From assembly GCA_039815945.1 (NCBI GenBank), contig JBCBYI010000099.1, forward strand, positions 1 to 14,740: a stretch of DNA of 14,740 bases. Reading direction: 5' to 3'. Position numbers and translations under genes: made by a program. The notes beneath the pieces are model-generated. The model worked only from the letters and a program-made list of their open reading frames with translations, was not told the DNA's origin and searched no databases. This stretch comes from UBA11606 sp039815945 (GTDB taxonomy: Bacteria > Actinomycetota > Acidimicrobiia > Acidimicrobiales > Aldehydirespiratoraceae). Positions 6,195 to 13,454 of this stretch are shown here, piece after piece. Within the stretch, counting starts at the first letter, position 1; every line of letters begins with the position of its first letter.

Positions 6195-8558
6195 ATGCAC
6201 GGGATGACCGAACGGGTTCCGCTCACCGATCTTCCGATCGAGGCATGCGTCGACGACGTGCGAGCGGCCCTCGCGACGGCCGACCGATGCGTCGTCACCG
6301 CGGAGCCGGGTGCGGGCAAGACGACCATCTTGCCGCTGCGCCTGCTCGACGAGCCCTGGCTCGAGGACCAGACGATCATCCTGCTCGAACCGCGTCGCAT
6401 GGCCGCCCGAGCCGCCGCCCGCCGACTCGCCCGCCTGCTCGGCGAGGACACCGGTGAGACGGTCGGGTGGATCACCCGCGACGACCGAGCCGTCGGGCCG
6501 GCGACCCGGCTGCTGGTCGTCACCGAGGGGGTGCTGACCGCCCGGCTCGTCGACGATCCGGCTCTCACCGACATCGGGCTCGTGATCTTCGACGAGTTCC
6601 ACGAGCGGTCGGTGCCCGGCGACGTGGGCCTGGCCCTGCTCCTGGCCGGGCGACGGGCCGGTGAGCACGACGCCCGCATGCTGGTGATGTCGGCGACCAT
6701 CGACGCCGACACGGTCGCCGCCCATCTCGACGGCGCCCCGATCGTCACGAGCCCGGGCCGCACCCACCCGATCGAGATCGTGTGGCGGCCCAAGAAGCGG
6801 CGCGACCCGCTGGCGCCGGCGGTGGCCCGCGCCGTGCGTGAGGCCCTGAAGGGTCCCGGCGACGTGCTCGTGTTCCTTCCCGGGGTCGGAGAGATCCGCT
6901 CGGTCGAGCGCGAGCTCGTGGCCGCGCTCGGGCCCGACGGGCCCACGGTGCTGCCGCTGCACGGCAGCCTTCCGGCCGCCGAGCAGGACGCCGCGCTCGT
7001 CGCTCGAGCCGGACGGCGCGTCGTGCTCGCGACCAACATCGCCGAGACATCGCTCACCGTCGACGGCATCACCGCAGTCGTCGACGCGGGTCTCGAACGA
7101 ACGGCCCGCCTCGATCCTCGCACCGGCATGAGCGGCCTCCACACGATCGCCTGTAGCCGGGCGTCGGCCGACCAACGCGCCGGTCGGGCCGGTCGACTCG
7201 GACCGGGCATCGCCATCCGGCTCTGGTCGAAGGCCGAGCACGCCGCCCGGAAGCCCCACGCTCCACCGAACATCGTCGACGACGACATGGCGCCCGTCGT
7301 GCTCGACCTCGCCCGCCGCGGCATCACCGATCCGGCGAGCATCCCGTTCCTGACCCCTCCCGAGCCGGCCCGCTGGCGCCAGGCGGTCGAGTTGCTGTCG
7401 ACGCTCGGTGCGCTCGACGACGACGGCGCCGCCACCGTGCGGGGCCACACCATGGCCGCCCTGCCCGTGCACCCCCGGCTCGCTCGGATGATCGTCGAGG
7501 CTCGCCATCCCTGGCTCGCGTGCGTCGCCGCCGCCGTGCTCGACGAACGAGACGTGCTTCGGGGCCGGCCGGCCGATCTGCCCGTCGAGCTCGTCGATCG
7601 GGTGCGGCTCATCGTCGACCCCGACGACGGACACGAGGCGGCCGACGGTCGAGCCATCCGCGGCGTACGCGAGCGCGCTCGACAGCTCGCCCGGCGGGCT
7701 GGCATCGAGGCCGGACTCGGGCCCGGCGACGTCGATCTCACCGCACTCGGCGCCACGATCGCCGCCGGCTTCCCCGATCGCATCGCCCGCCGGATCGGCT
7801 CGACCCGCGGCGGGTTCGTGACGGCTGATGGCCGCTCGCTGAGCATCGACAAGCGGCACCCGCTCCACGAGGCCGCCGGCATCGTGGCCGTCGACGTCGA
7901 CGCTCGATCGAAGCGGGGAGCCGTCCACCGCGCGGCACGGCTCGAGGCCCGCCTCGATCACCTCGTCTACGCCACACCCGACCTCGCCGCCACCGTCGAC
8001 CGGATCACCCGCGAGTGGGGCGTGACCCCGACCCCGGGCGGCCGCCACGACGGACAGGGCACCGCGAACGCCCTGCTCGCCATCGGCGGCGGTGCCTACC
8101 TCGAGATCATCGGACCCGACCCTGACCAACCCGATCCCGATGGCCCCCGCCCGTTCCACGTCGACCAGGTGACCGAGCCGCGGCTCGTCACGTGGGCGGC
8201 GGCGGTGCCGGATCTGGATCTCTGGATGCGGTGGTGTGCGGCCCGCAAGATCGATCCGGGGCCGGCCTTCGCCATGCAGCGAACGACCCCCGAGGGGACG
8301 GTGCTGCGCTGGCGGCTGACCCCGCCGCCAGAGGTCGGGGACGGCATCGTGCCCTTCCTGATCGAGTGGCCCGGGCCGACCCCGGCCGCCACCGCCGCGA
8401 CCGGCGTCGAGCTCTTCGCCCTCGAGCTCACCCACCCCGACCCCGCCATCGCCGGCCGCCTCCAGGAGTACGGGCTGCCCCACCCCGTTGCGCGTTCGGC
8501 GCCGTCACTCAGCGCGACGCTCTTCACGCCGGCGGGCATGGTGACCCTCGGGAGCTGA
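6195..8558 (+). CDS. hrpB: HrpB-type DEAH helicase fused to a glyoxalase-like (VOC) domain
   Basis: 787 residues. Residues 1-586 are an HrpB-type DExH helicase: Walker A GAGKTT (39-44), DEFH (133-136), SAT (166-168), TNIAETS (280-286) and QRAGRAGR (327-334), followed by the helical HA2-like region to GFPDRIARR. HrpB normally has over 200 more residues, including its own C-terminal domain. Here the sequence passes at residue 587 directly into LDHLVYATPDLAATVDRI, the typical beginning of a Glyoxalase_3-like VOC protein, with GGRHDGQGTANALLAIG and AYLEIIGPDPDQP following. I see no in-frame start codon close to the junction, so a single fused product is the simplest reading. An alternative start is ATG 6204. 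The in vivo role of HrpB is poorly known, and the VOC substrate is unknown. Confidence 0.85.
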   Translation: MHGMTERVPLTDLPIEACVDDVRAALATADRCVVTAEPGAGKTTILPLRLLDEPWLEDQTIILLEPRRMAARAAARRLARLLGEDTGETVGWITRDDRAVGPATRLLVVTEGVLTARLVDDPALTDIGLVIFDEFHERSVPGDVGLALLLAGRRAGEHDARMLVMSATIDADTVAAHLDGAPIVTSPGRTHPIEIVWRPKKRRDPLAPAVARAVREALKGPGDVLVFLPGVGEIRSVERELVAALGPDGPTVLPLHGSLPAAEQDAALVARAGRRVVLATNIAETSLTVDGITAVVDAGLERTARLDPRTGMSGLHTIACSRASADQRAGRAGRLGPGIAIRLWSKAEHAARKPHAPPNIVDDDMAPVVLDLARRGITDPASIPFLTPPEPARWRQAVELLSTLGALDDDGAATVRGHTMAALPVHPRLARMIVEARHPWLACVAAAVLDERDVLRGRPADLPVELVDRVRLIVDPDDGHEAADGRAIRGVRERARQLARRAGIEAGLGPGDVDLTALGATIAAGFPDRIARRIGSTRGGFVTADGRSLSIDKRHPLHEAAGIVAVDVDARSKRGAVHRAARLEARLDHLVYATPDLAATVDRITREWGVTPTPGGRHDGQGTANALLAIGGGAYLEIIGPDPDQPDPDGPRPFHVDQVTEPRLVTWAAAVPDLDLWMRWCAARKIDPGPAFAMQRTTPEGTVLRWRLTPPPEVGDGIVPFLIEWPGPTPAATAATGVELFALELTHPDPAIAGRLQEYGLPHPVARSAPSLSATLFTPAGMVTLGS

Positions 8559-8604
8559 CAGGAAGGGTTCATCGCGCTGTCACCACCGAGCGTGGGATCG
8601 GTGG

Positions 8605-8610
8605 GATACT
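8605..8610 (+). promoter_or_regulatory. Possible -10 element for the coiled-coil gene
   Basis: GATACT differs from TATACT by one base and lies 6 nt before the GTG at 8617, a leaderless arrangement. No -35 element at proper spacing was found, so this is weak. Confidence 0.28.
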
Positions 8611-8616
8611 CAGACC

Positions 8617-9438
8617 GTGGCAATCGACCCCGAGGAGCTCGACGCCGCCGATCTCGACGATCCGGCCGCGGTCAAGGATCTCCTCGCGCGCGCCGCTGAA
8701 CGCATCCGTGAGCTCGAACGCGACGGCGTGCGCGCCGTCGGCGGCGTCGTCGGCGAGATGCTCGACCAGGCCGCCCGCTCGGGCGACGAGATCCTCGACG
8801 ACGCCAAGGCCGACGCTGCAGGCATCCGCGACCTGGCCGAGAAGGCGAAGCGCGACGCCGAGGCCGATCGGGCTCGGGCCGCCGAAGAAGCGGCGGACAC
8901 AGTGTCGGTGGCCGCCGAAGAAGCCGGCATCCTCCGCGACGAGGCCCGCGCCGAAGCCGACAAGATCCGCACCGACGCCGCCGACGCGGCCACGGCCACT
9001 CGGGCGGCGGCCGACGAGGCTGCCGCCGCGACGATCACCGACGCGAGCAGCGCCGCCGAGAAGCTCTCGACCGAAGCGGCTGAGAACGCAGCTCGCCAGA
9101 TCAGCGACGCCGAGCACCGCGCCGCCGAGCTGATCGAGGACGCCAACGAGAAGGCGTCGAGCATCGCCGCATCGGCCGAGGCCGAAGCGATCGCTCGTTC
9201 CCAGCAGGTCCTCAACGACGCCCAGGCCCGGCTCGACCGACTGCTCGCCGCCGAGCGCGACGTCCACGACCGGCTCACGGCCGCCATGGCCGACATCCAG
9301 CAGTCGGTCTCGCGCGTCGGGGTCGATCAGGCAGCCGAGTTGGCCCTCACGGTCGAGGACACCGCTCCGGGCGCCATCGACGATGCACCGTGGGCCGACG
9401 AGCCCGTCGACGACATCGCCCGGCGACGATCAGCCTGA
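8617..9438 (+). CDS. Ala/Glu-rich coiled-coil protein, function unknown
   Basis: 273 residues, mostly one long charged alpha-helix (about residues 18-250) made of Ala, Glu, Asp, Arg and Lys in coiled-coil spacing, with repeated EAxxxxxxA-like segments such as AEEAADTVSVAAEEAG. Both ends are acidic and probably disordered; there is no signal peptide, membrane helix or catalytic motif. Overall it recalls DivIVA-like or other filament-forming bacterial coiled coils, but such composition gives false matches easily, so I assign no function. The start is GTG 8617. No Shine-Dalgarno is seen; GATACT ends 6 nt upstream, suggesting a leaderless message from its own promoter rather than read-through from hrpB, 58 bp away. 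Confidence 0.72.
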   Translation: MAIDPEELDAADLDDPAAVKDLLARAAERIRELERDGVRAVGGVVGEMLDQAARSGDEILDDAKADAAGIRDLAEKAKRDAEADRARAAEEAADTVSVAAEEAGILRDEARAEADKIRTDAADAATATRAAADEAAAATITDASSAAEKLSTEAAENAARQISDAEHRAAELIEDANEKASSIAASAEAEAIARSQQVLNDAQARLDRLLAAERDVHDRLTAAMADIQQSVSRVGVDQAAELALTVEDTAPGAIDDAPWADEPVDDIARRRSA

Positions 9439-9558
9439 CCCCCAGGCGACCCCGACTCGTGAGTCCGGGAGAATCACACCCTCCGTGGTGAGACACGCGC
9501 CTCATGTAGTGACGACCGAATGTCGGAACGTTTTCGGAAAGAAATCTTGGATTCCCTC

Positions 9559-9587
9559 TTGTCATGATTACGACAAAATCGTAAAGT
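9559..9587 (+). promoter_or_regulatory. Rightward sigma-70-type promoter in the gap
   Basis: TTGTCA (9559-9564, five of six bases of TTGACA) is followed after exactly 17 bp by TAAAGT (9582-9587, fitting TANNNT). This is the best canonical promoter I found in the window. Predicted transcription start is about 9593-9595. No + strand coding gene follows until 13455. The -35 and spacer contain two inverted repeats (TTGTC/GACAA and TTACGA/TCGTAA), so a repressor or activator could bind here. Confidence 0.5.
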
Positions 9588-9593
9588 AACCGC

Positions 9594-9727
9594 AACACAG
9601 ATTGCGGAACGGATTCCGATCCTCCCCCCTTCGGTCTGTGTGGTCGAGGCGTCGTCCTGGGCCTGCCGGAATTTGTCCATACCGCCCGCGCTCCGGCAGG
9701 CACAAGACGGCGCCTCGTCCGTTTTTC
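9594..9727 (+). ncRNA. Candidate small RNA, about 130 nt
   Basis: The interval runs from the predicted start of the 9559-9587 promoter to the T-run after the 9642-9720 hairpin. It is bounded by a promoter and an intrinsic-terminator shape on the same strand and contains no plausible reading frame with a ribosome site. Its 5' end overlaps an inverted repeat (CCGCAA/TTGCGG, 9590-9607) and includes a C-rich stretch (9621-9629). I recognise no known RNA family. The 3' end stops about 37 bp short of the recR stop codon on the opposite strand, so it would be antisense only to the recR 3' untranslated region. Expression is unproven; the hairpin may instead be a repetitive palindrome. Confidence 0.35.
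9642..9727 (+). terminator. Large hairpin plus T-run, intrinsic terminator on + strand
   Basis: Arms 9642-9670 and 9692-9720 pair almost throughout: a perfect 10-bp inner stem (GCCTGCCGGA / TCCGGCAGGC), two mismatches around a 2-bp step, then an 11-bp stem with one G-U pair (9646-9656 with 9706-9716) and a few more outer pairs. The loop is 21 nt. TTTTT at 9722-9726 follows on the + strand only; there is no matching A-run on the other side, so it is directional. It could end transcripts from the 9559-9587 promoter and read-through from the coiled-coil gene. The long loop is unusual for a terminator. Confidence 0.5.
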
Positions 9728-9763
9728 GCTCCAGAACTGGCCAAACGGCGTCTCTGGGCTGCG

Positions 9764-10387
9764 TCAGAGATCAGAGCCGGCGCCGCTGTCGAGCACGGTG
9801 CGGCCTTCGAGCGCCCGCCCGAGCGTGAGTTCGTCGGCGTACTCGAGGTCGCCGCCGACCGGCAGGCCGCTCGCAATACGACTGACACGAACACCCATCG
9901 GCTTCAGGTACTTCACCAGCAACGCCGCGGTCGCTTCACCCTCGAGGTTCGGGTTGGTCGCGATGATGATCTCCTCGATGTCCTCGTCGGCGACGCGTGA
10001 CATCAGCTCCTTGACCCGCAGCTGCTCGACACCGACACCATCGATCGGACTGAACGCACCCTGCAGCACGTGGTAGCGGCCGCGGAACTCCTGGGTGCGC
10101 TCGATCGCCACGATGTCCTGCGCGTCCTCGACAACGCACACCATGCGACTCTCGCGCCGAGGGTCACGACAGATCGGGCACTCGTCACCGCCCTCGCTGA
10201 GGTTGAAGCAGCGCGGACAGAACGAGACCCGTTCCTTGGCGTCAATGATCGCCCGACTGAGCCGCAGGGCGTCCTCCGTCGGGGCCTTCAGGAGATGGAA
10301 GGCCACCCGCTGGGCGGACTTGGGGCCGATGCCCGGAAGCCGACCGAGCTGATCGATGAGCTCCTGAACGGTCGACGAGTAGCTCAC
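9764..10387 (-). CDS. recR: Recombination protein RecR
   Basis: 207 residues, standard RecR length. In order: helix-hairpin-helix (LGRLPGIGPKSAQRVAFHLL, about 14-33), a four-cysteine zinc motif (C57, C60, C70, C73), a TOPRIM domain from about 80 (VCVVEDAQD, with ATNPNLEGEATA at 143-154) and the C-terminal segment GLPVGGDLEYADELTLGRAL. RecR acts with RecF/RecO to load RecA at single-strand gaps. The start is GTG 10387, sharing GTGA with the ybaB stop, so translation is coupled; it is the last gene of dnaX-ybaB-recR. No convincing terminator follows it on its own strand. Confidence 0.96.
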   Translation of the reverse strand: MSYSSTVQELIDQLGRLPGIGPKSAQRVAFHLLKAPTEDALRLSRAIIDAKERVSFCPRCFNLSEGGDECPICRDPRRESRMVCVVEDAQDIVAIERTQEFRGRYHVLQGAFSPIDGVGVEQLRVKELMSRVADEDIEEIIIATNPNLEGEATAALLVKYLKPMGVRVSRIASGLPVGGDLEYADELTLGRALEGRTVLDSGAGSDL

Positions 10388-10764
10388 TCGCCCCCCAGCA
10401 GGCCGCCGAGCCCACCGAGATCGAGGCCACCCATCGCCCCGGACTGACCGGCCGACAGCTGCTCGGCTGCGTCTCGCAGCGCCGCGAGGACGAGATCCTC
10501 GAGCAGGGAGACGTCGTCGGGATCGATCGCCTTGGGGTCGATCGAGACGGACGTGAAGTCGAAGTGGCCGTCGACCTGCACGGTGACGAGACCACCGCCG
10601 GCGCTGCCCTCGACGATCTCGTCGGCCGCCGCCTGCACGCCGGCCATCATCTGCTGGGCCGACTCCAGGAGCCCGCCGAGATCCATGCCGCCGAGCGGAT
10701 TGCCACCGCCGGTCAGCGCGCTGAGGTCGGGAAGGCCGGTCGGTTCGTCGGACTGGTCGCTCAT
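10384..10764 (-). CDS. ybaB: YbaB/EbfC family nucleoid-associated protein
   Basis: 126 residues. The core (about 30-110) matches the YbaB/EbfC family: an amphipathic helix LLESAQQMMAGVQAAADEI, then VTVQVDGHFDFTSVSIDPKAI and the helix VSLLEDLVLAALRDAAEQL. Members are small DNA-binding dimers, often encoded between dnaX and recR, as here. Both ends are unusual: a Gly-rich N-terminal extension (about 30 residues) and a Gly/Leu-rich tail (GGLDLGGLGGLLGGE), probably flexible. The start ATG overlaps the dnaX stop as ATGA, and its stop overlaps the recR GTG. Confidence 0.93.
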   Translation of the reverse strand: MSDQSDEPTGLPDLSALTGGGNPLGGMDLGGLLESAQQMMAGVQAAADEIVEGSAGGGLVTVQVDGHFDFTSVSIDPKAIDPDDVSLLEDLVLAALRDAAEQLSAGQSGAMGGLDLGGLGGLLGGE

Positions 10765-12719
10765 GGCTCCTCCGTGGGTTCCTTGGTCTGGAGTTCGGCG
10801 CCGGGGAAGGCCTCGGTCAGCCGTTCGATGATCTCATCGGTGTGTGACGGTGCGTCGACCAGATCGTGGAGGTCGACATCGTCGTCGTCGGGCGGCGACG
10901 GCCCGGGGTCGCCATCGTCGAACGGCGGCGGGGACGGCATCGACGCATCAGCGGCCTGCTCCGGCATGGGCGGCTCCGGCGTGGGCGGCTCCGGAGTCGG
11001 AGATTGCGGCGCGGACGGCGGCGCGGCCGGTGACGGCGGGTGCACCTCGTCGACGAGGACGTTCCACAGCTGGGCGAGATCGTCGGCCGACCGCGAGCCG
11101 GACGCCGGGCCGAGCACCTCGGTGGCCCGCCGGATGACCGTGTCGCGGTCGAGATCGAGATGGATGCCGGCAAGCTGCACGACCTCGGTGGGCGACAGGG
11201 GCCGGATACCCCGAAGCGGTGCCGCCGGATCGTCGTCGATCGAGGCGGCCGGCTCGTCGATCGGGGCCGCGACCTCGGCGACCGGCTCAGGATCGGACGA
11301 CGGGACGGCCGGCGGCGGTGATGGGTCGGCGCCAGGGACCGGCGGCGGAGCGGACGAGACGGTGGGCGGCGGCGCCGGTGTCTCGGCGGGAGGCGTGTCG
11401 CCGCGCTTCTCCGCGAGGACTCGCCGGGCCGCGGCGGCGGCCCCGGACCCTCCGCCGGTCTCGGTCGGCGCCGGTTCAGGCGTGGGCGTGGGCGGGGTGG
11501 CCGGCGCCGGTTCAGGCGCAGCCGGCTCGGGAACGGTGGCCGGCTCCGGTGCGGTCATCGGGGCATGGGCGGGCTGAGGGGAAGGGGCGGGAGCCGGGGC
11601 GGTCACCGGCGCACCGCCGGCGAGGTGGCGTTCGAGTTGCTCGATGCGGTCGGTGAGGGCGTCCAACGATCGATCGGCGTCGGGGCGACAGAGCCGCACG
11701 AGGGCGACTTCGAGGTCGACGCGCGGGTCGGGGGCCTGGCGCATTTCGACGAGCGAGAGGCCGAGGGTCTCCATCGCTCGAGTCATGGCGGCCGGCGACA
11801 TCAATGCGGCGATCCGGCCGGCGCGTTCGGTCTGGGCCGGCGAGAGCCGAGGCGGGGGTGCTCCCATCGTCGTGAGGAAGGCGTCGCGCAGCACGGCCAG
11901 CACGTCCTCACCGATCGTGCGGGGATCACGGCCCCGGCCGGTGGCATCGCCGACGGCGGCGAGCGCGGCGGCGACATCGCGATCGGCGATCGCCTGGGCG
12001 AGCGCGTCGGTGGTGGTGTCGACCTCGACGACGCCACCGGCCGCGACCACTCGGTCGAGCGCCGAGAGCGTGTCGCGCACCGAGCCACCACCTGCGGCGA
12101 CGACGTGTTCGACCGCGTCGTCCGACACCTCGAGCCCGGCGTCCTCGCTGACCCAGCGGACGTGCTCGGCCATCTCGTCGGCGCCGAGCAGGGTCAACTG
12201 GAAGACCTGGCAGCGGCTGCGGATCGTCTCGACGACCTTGTGGGGTTCGGTGGTGGCGAGCACCCAGGTGACGTGATCCGGCGGTTCTTCGAGCGTCTTG
12301 AGCAGGGCGTTCTCCGCCTGGCTCGTGAGCATGTGGACCTCGTCGAGGATGTACACCTTCGCCCGGCCCGGCGTTCCGAGGCTGACCTTGGCGAGCAGGT
12401 CGCGCATGTCCTCGACCTTGTTGTTGCTCGCCGCGTCGAGTTCGTGCAGATCGAACGACCGGCCCTGCTCGATCGCGACACAGCTCTCGCATTCGCCGCA
12501 GGGTTCGCCTTCGGGGCTCAGGTTCTCGCAGTTGAGCGCCTTGGCGAGCACGCGGGCCGAGGTGGTCTTGCCCGTGCCGCGCGGGCCGTGGAAGAGGTAG
12601 GCGTGGCCGACCTCACCCTTGACGACGGCGTTCTGCAGGGCCGACACGACGTGGCGCTGGCCGCGGATCTCTCCGAACCGCTGGGGTCGGTAGCGACGGT
12701 AGAGCGACTGGTAGGCCAT
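10761..12719 (-). CDS. dnaX: DNA polymerase III subunit gamma/tau
   Basis: 652 residues. The N-terminal clamp-loader AAA+ domain is clear: YQSLYRRYRPQRF at the start, Walker A GPRGTGKT (45-52), zinc cysteines C64, C74, C77 and C80, Walker B YILDEVH (D126, E127), and sensor/arginine-finger SRC (168-170). The helical oligomerisation domain ends near residue 370. The rest is largely a Pro/Ala/Glu linker, interrupted by an island that looks folded (about 500-561) and ending in an acidic segment with DEIIERLTEAFPGAEL. I see no A/T slippery sequence for the gamma frameshift, so probably only tau is made. The ATG has no Shine-Dalgarno; TAGAGT lies 9 nt upstream. Confidence 0.96.
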   Translation of the reverse strand: MAYQSLYRRYRPQRFGEIRGQRHVVSALQNAVVKGEVGHAYLFHGPRGTGKTTSARVLAKALNCENLSPEGEPCGECESCVAIEQGRSFDLHELDAASNNKVEDMRDLLAKVSLGTPGRAKVYILDEVHMLTSQAENALLKTLEEPPDHVTWVLATTEPHKVVETIRSRCQVFQLTLLGADEMAEHVRWVSEDAGLEVSDDAVEHVVAAGGGSVRDTLSALDRVVAAGGVVEVDTTTDALAQAIADRDVAAALAAVGDATGRGRDPRTIGEDVLAVLRDAFLTTMGAPPPRLSPAQTERAGRIAALMSPAAMTRAMETLGLSLVEMRQAPDPRVDLEVALVRLCRPDADRSLDALTDRIEQLERHLAGGAPVTAPAPAPSPQPAHAPMTAPEPATVPEPAAPEPAPATPPTPTPEPAPTETGGGSGAAAAARRVLAEKRGDTPPAETPAPPPTVSSAPPPVPGADPSPPPAVPSSDPEPVAEVAAPIDEPAASIDDDPAAPLRGIRPLSPTEVVQLAGIHLDLDRDTVIRRATEVLGPASGSRSADDLAQLWNVLVDEVHPPSPAAPPSAPQSPTPEPPTPEPPMPEQAADASMPSPPPFDDGDPGPSPPDDDDVDLHDLVDAPSHTDEIIERLTEAFPGAELQTKEPTEEP

Positions 12720-12728
12720 GCCGGGCCG

Positions 12729-12734
12729 ACTCTA
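12729..12734 (-). promoter_or_regulatory. Possible -10 element for dnaX operon
   Basis: TAGAGT on the minus strand fits TANNNT and ends 9 nt before the dnaX ATG, placing the transcription start at or just before the start codon. No -35 match at 16-18 bp. Confidence 0.3.
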
Positions 12735-12763
12735 CTGCGCCGGGGGTGACGTGCCCGCGGCGG

Positions 12764-13405
12764 TCAGTCGCGGTCGGCGAGGCCGTCGAGGCCGGCGACG
12801 ACGAAGGCCGGCACGGTCTCGAGCCGCTCGGCGCGAAACGTCGCACGGTCGGCGGGATCGGTGGCGAGGTAGTCGAGCAGCAGGCCCGAGGTGAGCGAGG
12901 ACAAGACCCGCGCGGCCTGGCCCGCGTCGAGATCGGTGCGGGCGCGGCGCAGCTGGGTGGCGACCGTGTCGACCCACCGTTCTCGGACCGCCTCGACCGC
13001 CGCCTGGACTCTCGGATCAGTGTTGCTCCGCTCGCGCAGCTGGATCCGGAAGAGGTCCTCGGCGCCGTCGACGAGTTGGAACCAGGTCTCGAAGGCCCGT
13101 CGTACGAGCGCGACTGGGCCGGCGTCGGGGGTCGGTTCGGCGGCGTCGGCGAGGACGAAGCGTCCGGCCCCCTCGGCGTCCTCGAGGACCGCGAGCAGCA
13201 GGTCGGTCTTGTCGGTGAACTGGTGGTAGAAGCTGCCGTTCGACACGCCGGCGGGGCCGAGGACATCGCGGTGCAGGCTCACGCCGTCGTGGCCGAGCTC
13301 CGCGAACGCGACCCGGCCCCGCTCGATCAAGCGGCGGCGGGTTGCCTCCCCCCGAACCGATGTCGTGGTCGTGGTTCTTGCCTCGTCCTTACGCACACCC
13401 CGCAC
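12764..13405 (-). CDS. TetR family transcriptional regulator
   Basis: 213 residues. The N-terminal TetR helix-turn-helix is recognisable: TRRRLIERGRVAFAELG then GVSLHRDVLGPAGVSNGSFYHQFTDKTDLL (about 22-70), with the family hallmark SFYHQF. The C-terminal half is the variable ligand-binding and dimerisation domain. It is divergent from the desaturase-like gene with 49 bp between, which contain a perfect 18-bp palindrome, so it most likely represses both that gene and itself. The start at GTG 13405 is uncertain; GTG 13396 is also possible. With GTG 13405 the palindrome ends 4 bp before the start codon. The inducer is unknown; a lipid-like ligand would fit the neighbour. Confidence 0.88.
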   Translation of the reverse strand: MRGVRKDEARTTTTTSVRGEATRRRLIERGRVAFAELGHDGVSLHRDVLGPAGVSNGSFYHQFTDKTDLLLAVLEDAEGAGRFVLADAAEPTPDAGPVALVRRAFETWFQLVDGAEDLFRIQLRERSNTDPRVQAAVEAVRERWVDTVATQLRRARTDLDAGQAARVLSSLTSGLLLDYLATDPADRATFRAERLETVPAFVVAGLDGLADRD

Positions 13406-13409
13406 GCTA

Positions 13410-13427
13410 CTAGAGAAAGTTCTCTAG
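13410..13427. promoter_or_regulatory. TetR operator palindrome
   Basis: CTAGAGAA-AG-TTCTCTAG is a perfect 8-bp inverted repeat around 2 bp, between the divergent tetR and desaturase genes. A further TCTCTA half-site occurs at 13435-13440 (14 bp after the one at 13421-13426), close to the AGAG-T-CTCT odd palindrome at 13431-13439, so a second dimer might bind. Its length and symmetry fit TetR operators, and it must overlap both promoters given the 49-bp gap. Confidence 0.75.
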
Positions 13428-13454
13428 ACGAGAGTCTCTACTCGGAGGTCCCCC

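Larger units (their letters stand above)
9439..9763. other. 325-bp intergenic region with AT-rich core
   Basis: No coding gene is credible here; the short frames have no ribosome sites or family resemblance. Left to right it holds a short hairpin at 9450-9469 without a T-run, an AT-rich patch at about 9500-9610 that contrasts sharply with the surrounding GC-rich DNA, three overlapping or adjacent inverted repeats (9559-9607), a rightward promoter (9559-9587), a long hairpin (9642-9720) with a T-run, and a 6-bp inverted repeat (TCTCTG/CAGAGA, 9751-9770) straddling the recR stop codon. Confidence 0.7.

Noticed and set aside
6164..7882. 573-codon upstream extension of the exonuclease frame
   Set aside because: Ser/Arg-rich shadow running antisense through hrpB; nuclease homology begins only at 6163.
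7914..7953. A separate start for the VOC domain, suggested by GGGGAG at 7914-7920
   Set aside because: No ATG, GTG or TTG in frame follows at usable distance; the nearest in-frame GTG is 7884, inside helicase-like sequence.
6132..8483. 783-codon minus frame opposite hrpB
   Set aside because: Composition is Gly/Arg/His-rich shadow; the + strand frame has all helicase motifs.
9450..9469. Hairpin after the coiled-coil gene as a terminator
   Set aside because: The stem is short (GACTC/GAGTC plus a mismatch), with a 2-nt loop and no T-run.
9474..9680. Short minus-strand frame in the gap (68 codons)
   Set aside because: No ribosome site; its start falls inside the long hairpin and it covers the promoter and inverted repeats.
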